A DNA stretch of 10,653 bases from Thermoprotei archaeon (GTDB lineage: Archaea; Thermoproteota; Thermoprotei_A; Sulfolobales; Ignisphaeraceae), in contig QMXA01000011.1 of the NCBI GenBank assembly GCA_003661905.1, forward strand, positions 1 to 10,653, in the 5' to 3' direction. The stretch's first letter is position 1; each line of letters starts with the position of its first letter. Below, in pieces: positions 6,214-10,653 of the stretch. Below the pieces are notes generated by a model. The model ran no database searches. It had not been told where the DNA came from and was given only the letters and a program-made list of their open reading frames with translations. The translations under genes and the position numbers were made by a program.

Positions 6214-6888
6214 ATGAGCAAATTGTGGGTTAGTGAAATTTTTTACTCAGTACAAGGTGAAGGAATTCACTTGGGTAAACCAGCAATATTTCTAAGACTC
6301 TCAGGATGCAATTTAAGGTGTGTGTGGTGTGATACTAAGTACGCCCTTGATATGAAGAGTGGAAAGTGTATGAGCCTTAATGAAGTTCTTAGTGAGATAC
6401 AAAGATATCCTGCAAAGCATATAGTAGTGACAGGTGGCGAACCTCTACTGCAGCAATTAGCATTGATCCCCCTACTAAAGGAGCTCAAGAAATTAAACTT
6501 CTTTATTGAGCTTGAGACTAATGGAAGCATAGAACCTGTAAGTAATTTAGTGAAATTGGTTGATCAATTTAATGTTTCTCCTAAACTAAGTAATGCAGGG
6601 CTACCTAAACCCGTCTTGGCTAAATCCATATACCATGTACTAGCCTCTAAGTGTAAAGCATATTTCAAATTCGTTGTAATATCTCCTAGTGATTTGTTGG
6701 AGATAGATGATTATGTAACTAAATATTATTTGCCGAGAAACAAGGTAATTCTTATGCCCCAAGCTATGACTAGTGAAGAACATAATAAGAGACTTCTATT
6801 CATAATAGAACATGCTAAAAATAGGGGATACAGAGTTACTCCAAGGCTCCAAATAATTGTTTATGGTGGTGGAATCCGTGGAGTTTAG
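6214..6888 (+). CDS. queE: 7-carboxy-7-deazaguanine synthase (radical SAM)
   Basis: QueE rearranges 6-carboxytetrahydropterin to 7-carboxy-7-deazaguanine, the third step of preQ0 synthesis. The product is 224 residues from the ATG at 6214. It begins with the family hallmark VSEIFYSVQGEG (6-17) and the substrate region GKPAIFLRLSGC. It carries the 4Fe-4S motif Cys32-x3-Cys36-x2-Cys39 (CNLRCVWC) followed by DT, and the SAM-contacting TGGEP (73-77). The C-terminal half has ELETNGS and VSPKLS, both typical of QueE. An in-frame TTG at 6199 would add five residues (MKRLV). The ATG is preferred because QueE proteins usually begin just before this hallmark. It is the first gene of the queE-queD-folE operon. 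Confidence 0.94.
   Translation: MSKLWVSEIFYSVQGEGIHLGKPAIFLRLSGCNLRCVWCDTKYALDMKSGKCMSLNEVLSEIQRYPAKHIVVTGGEPLLQQLALIPLLKELKKLNFFIELETNGSIEPVSNLVKLVDQFNVSPKLSNAGLPKPVLAKSIYHVLASKCKAYFKFVVISPSDLLEIDDYVTKYYLPRNKVILMPQAMTSEEHNKRLLFIIEHAKNRGYRVTPRLQIIVYGGGIRGV
6865..6870 (+). promoter_or_regulatory. Ribosome-binding site deciding the queD start
   Basis: GGTGGT inside the end of queE stands 7 nt before GTG 6878. This is the ideal spacing and favours GTG 6878 over the in-frame TTG 6857, ATG 6863 and GTG 6866/6869, several of which lie on or before the site itself. Confidence 0.55.
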
Positions 6889-7249
6889 ATCTTGGATAAA
6901 AGCTAGATTTGAAGCAGCACATAAAGTAGCTAGACACCTTGGCAAATGTAGAGAACTTCATGGACATACATATATTGTGGAGGTTGCTGTCTCCTCTAGA
7001 GAAGTAAATGAGCTTAATATGGTTATAGACTTTGAAGAGCTAAGAAGTAAATTATCTGAGGTGTTGAAGATCATTGACCATAAATATCTAAATGAAGTTC
7101 TTCAAGAGGAGAATGTTACTGCTGAATTCCTAGCTCTGTTTATTTATAGAGAACTTTCAAAAAGGCTTCCACAGGGTATTAAGTTAGCTGTGGTAAGAGT
7201 TTACGAAAACCCTGATTATTGGGCCGAGGTGATGTGCAGTGATAGATAA
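6878..7249 (+). CDS. queD: 6-carboxy-tetrahydropterin synthase (QueD/PTPS family)
   Basis: QueD converts dihydroneopterin triphosphate to 6-carboxy-5,6,7,8-tetrahydropterin. From GTG 6878 the product is 123 residues and starts MEFRSWIKARFEAAH, a normal beginning for the family. Zinc ligands are His15, His28 and His30, the last two within the motif Cys24-x3-HGH (CRELHGH), where Cys24 is the catalytic nucleophile. Asp67 and His68 (IDHKYLN) complete the catalytic set, and the terminal VYENP with Glu110 anchors the pterin. The gene overlaps queE by 11 bp and folE by 11 bp, implying translational coupling. The archaeal PTPS family also has members with other pterin roles, but its place between queE and folE argues for QueD. 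Starting at ATG 6863 would give 128 residues. Confidence 0.93.
   Translation: MEFRSWIKARFEAAHKVARHLGKCRELHGHTYIVEVAVSSREVNELNMVIDFEELRSKLSEVLKIIDHKYLNEVLQEENVTAEFLALFIYRELSKRLPQGIKLAVVRVYENPDYWAEVMCSDR
7226..7233 (+). promoter_or_regulatory. Strong ribosome-binding site of folE
   Basis: GAGGTGAT is a perfect match to the complement of the archaeal 16S 3' end. It ends 5 nt before the GTG at 7239 and lies inside queD. It fixes the folE start. Confidence 0.85.
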
Positions 7250-7796
7250 GGAAAAGATAAAAAAAGCTATTAGAATGATTTTAGAAGCTATAGGCGAGGA
7301 TCCAGAGAGAGAAGGACTTCGTGAAACACCTCAGCGAGTAGCTGATATGTATGAAGAACTTCTGGAAGGTTACTATCGAGAGGATGAATACATTCAATTT
7401 ACTGAAAGAAGCGATTTAGTTGTTGTGGGCCCCATAAGATTTTATAGCTTATGTGAACACCACTTATTACCATTCTTTGGCTATGTGTATGCAGCCTATT
7501 TGCCAAAAGGTAAAGTAGTAGGCATTAGTAAAATAGTTAAAGTAATCCATAAATATGCTCGTAGATTGCAAATTCAAGAGAGAATGACTGAGCAAATAGC
7601 AGAAGAACTTCAGAAGCTGACTGGATCGCACGATGTAATGGTTATTGTTAGAAGTAGACATATGTGCTTAGAAATGAGGGGTGTAAAAGCGCAATCAGTA
7701 GTCACCACTGCAGCCTTAAGAGGGGAGTTTATGAAGGATACAGCCCTACGCTCTGAAGTATTAACATACTTTGCTAAGGAAGCATCTCAGTTATAA
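7239..7796 (+). CDS. folE: GTP cyclohydrolase I, type IA
   Basis: This 185-residue homologue of bacterial/eukaryotic FolE converts GTP to 7,8-dihydroneopterin triphosphate, the first step of the pathway completed by QueD and QueE. It shows EDPEREGLRETPQRVADMYEELLEG (20-44), the zinc and active-site segment LCEHHLLPF (71-79; Cys72 and His75), GISKIVKVIHKYARRLQIQERMT (95-117), and RHMCLEMRG (140-148), whose Cys143 is the third zinc ligand. Family length is about 180-220. Many archaea use the unrelated MptA (type IB) enzyme for this reaction, so a type IA enzyme in an archaeal preQ0 operon is worth noting. The start GTG 7239 overlaps queD by 11 bp and is set by a perfect ribosome-binding site. 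Confidence 0.96.
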   Translation: MIDKEKIKKAIRMILEAIGEDPEREGLRETPQRVADMYEELLEGYYREDEYIQFTERSDLVVVGPIRFYSLCEHHLLPFFGYVYAAYLPKGKVVGISKIVKVIHKYARRLQIQERMTEQIAEELQKLTGSHDVMVIVRSRHMCLEMRGVKAQSVVTTAALRGEFMKDTALRSEVLTYFAKEASQL

Positions 7797-7881
7797 ATAT
7801 TAAAAGAAAGTCTGGAGCTTAAACTGTTTATTGGTTTCTATAATGAAAGTATCAGCTCACGTAATGTTTTGCATGTAAACT

Positions 7882-7892
7882 AATATTTAAAA
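7882..7892 (+). promoter_or_regulatory. TATA box of the membrane-anchored regulator gene
   Basis: AATATTTAAAA at 7882-7892 (followed by GAAG) lies about 38 nt before the ATG at 7926, which would give a leader of about 12 nt. The 129-bp gap after folE and this element suggest that the regulator gene is a new transcription unit separate from the queuosine-type operon. Confidence 0.5.
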
Positions 7893-7925
7893 GAAGTCTA
7901 TAGTATGGTTATAAATGGGTAATTT

Positions 7926-8840
7926 ATGAAGATAGTTATAGGCCTAAGCATATTAGCTATAGTATTTATAGTTATTGCTATTCTATTCTCTAGTATTGTT
8001 TCTGCAGAGGTAGATGTAGAAGAAATTCTTATTCATATTAAAAGTAATGGAGTTGTTATAGTTGAAATTAGAGGAGCAGTATCCAAAGGATTTAATTCCA
8101 TACACTTGCCGGTAGCTCCTATACCTATTAGTATTGAAACTTACATTAACAATGTGCTTATACCTGCCATTTATACTAATGAAACATTATACATACCATC
8201 AACAAGTGAAGGGGTATTCTATGTGAGATATGTAGCTAATACTACATCAGTAAATGGAAAAGTATTATTCAAGATAGCTAATGAGACCGTAAAGTTAGTT
8301 ATAGAGCCTGGTATTATTCTACTATCCATACCTAGAAATATCATTAGTGTCAGCTATGATGATGGTAACTTAGTGATTGAGATTATAGGACCTACCACAA
8401 TTGAATATACATTAGCTACAGCAGTATCAACACCAATAACAATACCCACTAAAGAAACTCATACAACACCCACAATTACTCCAACAACACCTACAACTAC
8501 GCCCACACCATTCCCATTAAATCCTACATATATCACAATACCCATAGCAGCAATATTTATCGTAATACTAATAATTTCTTCAATGAAGAAGCGGAGAAAG
8601 CAGTCAATTCCTACTAAATTGATTACGGAGAAAATTGATGAAACTGATAAGCAAATATTGAGAAAGTTGAAGGAACTAGGTGGAGAAGCTTTTCAAAGTG
8701 ACTTGCAGAAAGCATTAAACATACCTAAAGCAACATTATGGAGACATGTTAAGAGATTAGAGAAACTAGGATACATTGAGGTAAGAAAAGAATTAAGAGC
8801 TAATAAATTAATACTTAAAAAGAGAATAGAGCTAGACTAA
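7926..8840 (+). CDS. Membrane-anchored winged-helix transcriptional regulator with an extracytoplasmic domain
   Basis: The 304-residue protein has four parts. An N-terminal hydrophobic segment (about 4-26, ending SIVSAEV) is either a signal peptide or a membrane anchor. An outside beta-rich domain follows (28-165), with alternating hydrophobic strands and three N-x-S/T sites (NET 85-87, NTT 105-107, NET 119-121). Next is a Thr/Pro-rich stalk (169-198), then a second membrane segment (203-219) and a basic stop-transfer run KKRRK (221-225). The C-terminal winged helix (238-302) has SDLQKALNIPKATLWRHVKRLEKLGYIEV as its helix-turn-helix core and wing. This layout matches the archaeal group COG2512, predicted membrane-associated transcriptional regulators. 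The positive-inside rule puts the DNA-binding domain in the cytoplasm. It precedes, on the same strand, a gene for a giant secreted coiled-coil protein, a plausible target or partner. Ligand and targets are unknown. Confidence 0.82.
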   Translation: MKIVIGLSILAIVFIVIAILFSSIVSAEVDVEEILIHIKSNGVVIVEIRGAVSKGFNSIHLPVAPIPISIETYINNVLIPAIYTNETLYIPSTSEGVFYVRYVANTTSVNGKVLFKIANETVKLVIEPGIILLSIPRNIISVSYDDGNLVIEIIGPTTIEYTLATAVSTPITIPTKETHTTPTITPTTPTTTPTPFPLNPTYITIPIAAIFIVILIISSMKKRRKQSIPTKLITEKIDETDKQILRKLKELGGEAFQSDLQKALNIPKATLWRHVKRLEKLGYIEVRKELRANKLILKKRIELD

Positions 8841-8856
8841 GGACTGACTCATATTC

Positions 8857-8884
8857 TGAAACCGGAGTTTCATTATCGTTTCAT
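8857..8884. repeat. Operator-like cluster: inverted repeat plus direct repeat of GTTTCAT
   Basis: In the 95-bp gap after the regulator gene, TGAAAC (8857-8862) and GTTTCA (8867-8872) form an inverted repeat with a 4-nt centre. GTTTCAT then recurs at 8867-8873 and 8878-8884, starts 11 bp apart, about one helical turn. It could be a binding site for the winged-helix protein upstream of the coiled-coil gene, or the stem could be a weak terminator hairpin. Confidence 0.4.
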
Positions 8885-8924
8885 AGGTGATTCTTATTAG
8901 AAATTACAGTAAAATTCTAAACAT

Positions 8925-8930
8925 GGTGAG
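8925..8930 (+). promoter_or_regulatory. Ribosome-binding site favouring the TTG start of the coiled-coil protein
   Basis: GGTGAG ends 5 nt before TTG 8936, in frame with the long open frame. The in-frame ATG at 8951 stands 20 nt away, too far for this site. Confidence 0.55.
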
Positions 8931-8935
8931 GGATA

Positions 8936-10653
8936 TTGAAAACCGCAACAATGAAGCCTTTAGCTTATTTATTAATAATTACAATGTTAATTGGCCTTAT
9001 TACATCGGCAATAACTTTAATTAAGGCTCAAGAACCCTCCGAAGCAAATGAAGCCAAATCTTACAGTGATATAAAACAATCAAGAGAGTTACTAAAGCTA
9101 TATAGAGAGGTAATTAAGAGAGCTATTCAAAACATACCTCAAATTCCTAGCAGAATTGAGCTAGAGATTAGAAAGGTAATTAATTTAAGTGACTCCGACA
9201 TCGAGAGTATGAGTATTGAAATCATAACTAGATACATTAACATATCAGTAGAGATATATCAAGAACTTTTGAATTTAATTAAACCACCACGTAATATCTC
9301 TATAACTATTGAAGCTAATAAAATTAATGAAATTACTACATCTGTATTTAGGATTATTGATGCTTTGGGAATCAAGGAAGAGATTGAACCTCTAGTTAAA
9401 GATATAAAGAGGGTAGTTGAAGCTAAAGATCTAAATGAAGCTATTAAAATTCTTAAGAAACTTGAAATAAGAATTGGAGAGATTAAGGGTATTAAGATTG
9501 CTGAAAAAGCTAGAGAAATTGCTAAGATCATGCTTGAGGAAATCCATAGAGCAAGAGGAGTTAATGAGTCTATTAAGGGCATTGCAAGAGCAATCTTAAA
9601 CATCAATAAAACTATTGAAATTCTGAACAAAGTAAAGGATATTCTAGAAGAATCTAACGCATCTAAGCATGCTATTGAAGCTATAGATAAAGCTATTCTT
9701 AATCTGAGAGATGTAACCAGTGTTCTCAATAGAGTAGCTACCTTAGTTCAAGTAGTCAAGCCTGAATCTATAGAAGAAGTTAAGAACATAACTAATACTC
9801 AATTCATTAAAGAAGTTGAAAGAAAAATGCCTAAAGTAATTTCCCAAGTAGAGAAGTTATCAGAAATGATTACTGAAGTTGAAAAAATAATTGAAGGAGT
9901 AAATGCTACATATATTCTTGAATTCTTAGCTAAGGCTAAGAATACATATGAGGACATAACGAAAATCATAATTCCAGGAATTGAATCAGCTATTAGAACT
10001 AATAATTACACAAAAGCGCTTGAGCTAATATCCATAGCTGAAGTACAAATTGAGAAATGCAAAAGAATAATAGAGAATATTCAAGAGCTAATTAAGGAAA
10101 AAATAAAGCCCATAGAGAAAGACGAGCTAATGGAGGAAATCAACGAGCTAGTTAATGAAGTTAAGAAATTGAGTAATAAGATAAAGAGTATTTATGAAGA
10201 AGCAATTTCATTAAATGCAACAGAATCTATTACATACTTAGACTTCGCTAAAGAAATAGTGATTAATGCTTCGAAACTTCTCAACATAGCTATTGAGGCA
10301 ATCGAAGTCAATAATATTAGTTATGCTAAGACCATAGTTAATAAGGTTAAGGAGCTCATAAGCAAGGCTGAAAATGCTATAGACATGGCTGTAGATATTA
10401 TTGAAATTATCAAACATAGTATTGAAGAGCTAAAAGAAGTAGTTGAAGAGCTAAGAAATGAAATTAAGGAGATAGAAGATGAAATTAAAGAGCTAATTAA
10501 CTACACAGTATCTTCTGAATTAGCAACTATCTTAAGTGAGGTCAATGATCTGATAAACATTAGTAAGAGCCTAATAACTAAAGCTCAAGAACTAATATCA
10601 ACTAGTGATATAGCTAAAGCCAAGGAGATAATTAACGAAATTAAGGATAAAAT
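8936..10653 (+). CDS. Very long secreted coiled-coil surface protein (partial, runs off window end)
   Basis: An uninterrupted frame runs from TTG 8936 to the right edge, 572 codons without a stop, so the 3' end is missing. The N terminus is a signal peptide: Lys residues, then a hydrophobic core LAYLLIITMLIGLITSAI, then a plausible cleavage after IKA before QEPSE. Everything after it is predicted to be helix, rich in Glu, Lys, Ile, Leu, Ala and Asn, with no Trp, one Cys (375) and very few prolines. Residues 489-520 form a perfect heptad run, with I/L/V at 489, 492, 496, 499, 503, 506, 510, 513, 517 and 520. Fourteen N-x-S/T sites indicate a glycosylated cell-surface protein. No named family is recognised. 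S-layer stalk proteins such as tetrabrachion of Staphylothermus are a possible comparison for architecture only. The start could be ATG 8951. Confidence 0.85.
   Translation, partial: MKTATMKPLAYLLIITMLIGLITSAITLIKAQEPSEANEAKSYSDIKQSRELLKLYREVIKRAIQNIPQIPSRIELEIRKVINLSDSDIESMSIEIITRYINISVEIYQELLNLIKPPRNISITIEANKINEITTSVFRIIDALGIKEEIEPLVKDIKRVVEAKDLNEAIKILKKLEIRIGEIKGIKIAEKAREIAKIMLEEIHRARGVNESIKGIARAILNINKTIEILNKVKDILEESNASKHAIEAIDKAILNLRDVTSVLNRVATLVQVVKPESIEEVKNITNTQFIKEVERKMPKVISQVEKLSEMITEVEKIIEGVNATYILEFLAKAKNTYEDITKIIIPGIESAIRTNNYTKALELISIAEVQIEKCKRIIENIQELIKEKIKPIEKDELMEEINELVNEVKKLSNKIKSIYEEAISLNATESITYLDFAKEIVINASKLLNIAIEAIEVNNISYAKTIVNKVKELISKAENAIDMAVDIIEIIKHSIEELKEVVEELRNEIKEIEDEIKELINYTVSSELATILSEVNDLINISKSLITKAQELISTSDIAKAKEIINEIKDK

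Noticed and set aside
7797..7925. Possible small RNA or terminator in the folE-regulator gap
   Set aside because: No stable hairpin or T-run was seen by eye. The AT-rich part is explained by the TATA element of the next gene.
8857..8884. Possible CRISPR repeat, because of GTTTC and GAAAC elements
   Set aside because: The unit is only 6-7 bp, the copies are 4-11 bp apart, and there are no spacers or cas genes.
9259..9729. A 156-codon open frame on the minus strand inside the coiled-coil gene
   Set aside because: It is hydrophobic only because it mirrors Glu/Lys/Ile codons of the long plus-strand gene, which has a signal peptide, heptads and a ribosome-binding site. The antisense frame has no such support.

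Overview
The window looks like chromosomal DNA of a hyperthermophilic crenarchaeon (Thermoproteota, Desulfurococcales/Ignisphaera-like; the exact genus cannot be fixed from sequence alone). The reasons are AT-rich, tightly packed archaeal genes, TATA boxes about 25-30 nt upstream of start codons, Shine-Dalgarno sequences of the GAGGTGAT type inside operons, and marker families: an ESCRT-III/CdvB-type division protein, an aKMT-like protein lysine methyltransferase, and archaeal PyrI/PyrB.

Layout. 1-107 is the 3' tail of an unidentified gene. 169-699 (+) is a short ESCRT-III-like protein. 719-1219 (-) is a lysine methyltransferase, divergent from a membrane metalloprotease of family M50 (1306-1908, +). 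1913-6018 is a de novo pyrimidine block: pyrB-pyrI on the minus strand, pyrF-pyrE on the plus strand from a shared central promoter, and pyrC on the minus strand running tail-to-tail into pyrE. 6214-7796 (+) is a three-gene operon queE-queD-folE for 7-deazaguanine (preQ0) synthesis, which in archaea feeds archaeosine in tRNA. 7926-8840 (+) is a two-membrane-segment protein with an outside domain, a Thr/Pro stalk and an inside winged-helix DNA-binding domain. From 8936 to the window edge runs a very long secreted coiled-coil protein rich in N-glycosylation sequons; its 3' end lies outside the window.

How the genes work together. PyrB/PyrI, PyrC, PyrE and PyrF supply four of the six steps to UMP; carbamoyl-phosphate synthase and dihydroorotate dehydrogenase are not here. 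FolE converts GTP to dihydroneopterin triphosphate, QueD makes carboxytetrahydropterin and QueE makes 7-carboxy-7-deazaguanine; QueC is not here. The last two genes form the least conventional part: a putative membrane-embedded one-component regulator beside a giant cell-surface coiled-coil protein, with an operator-like repeat cluster between them. No tRNA, rRNA, insertion sequence or CRISPR array was seen. No gene-free stretch exceeds 300 bases; the longest is the 195-bp gap between pyrC and queE.
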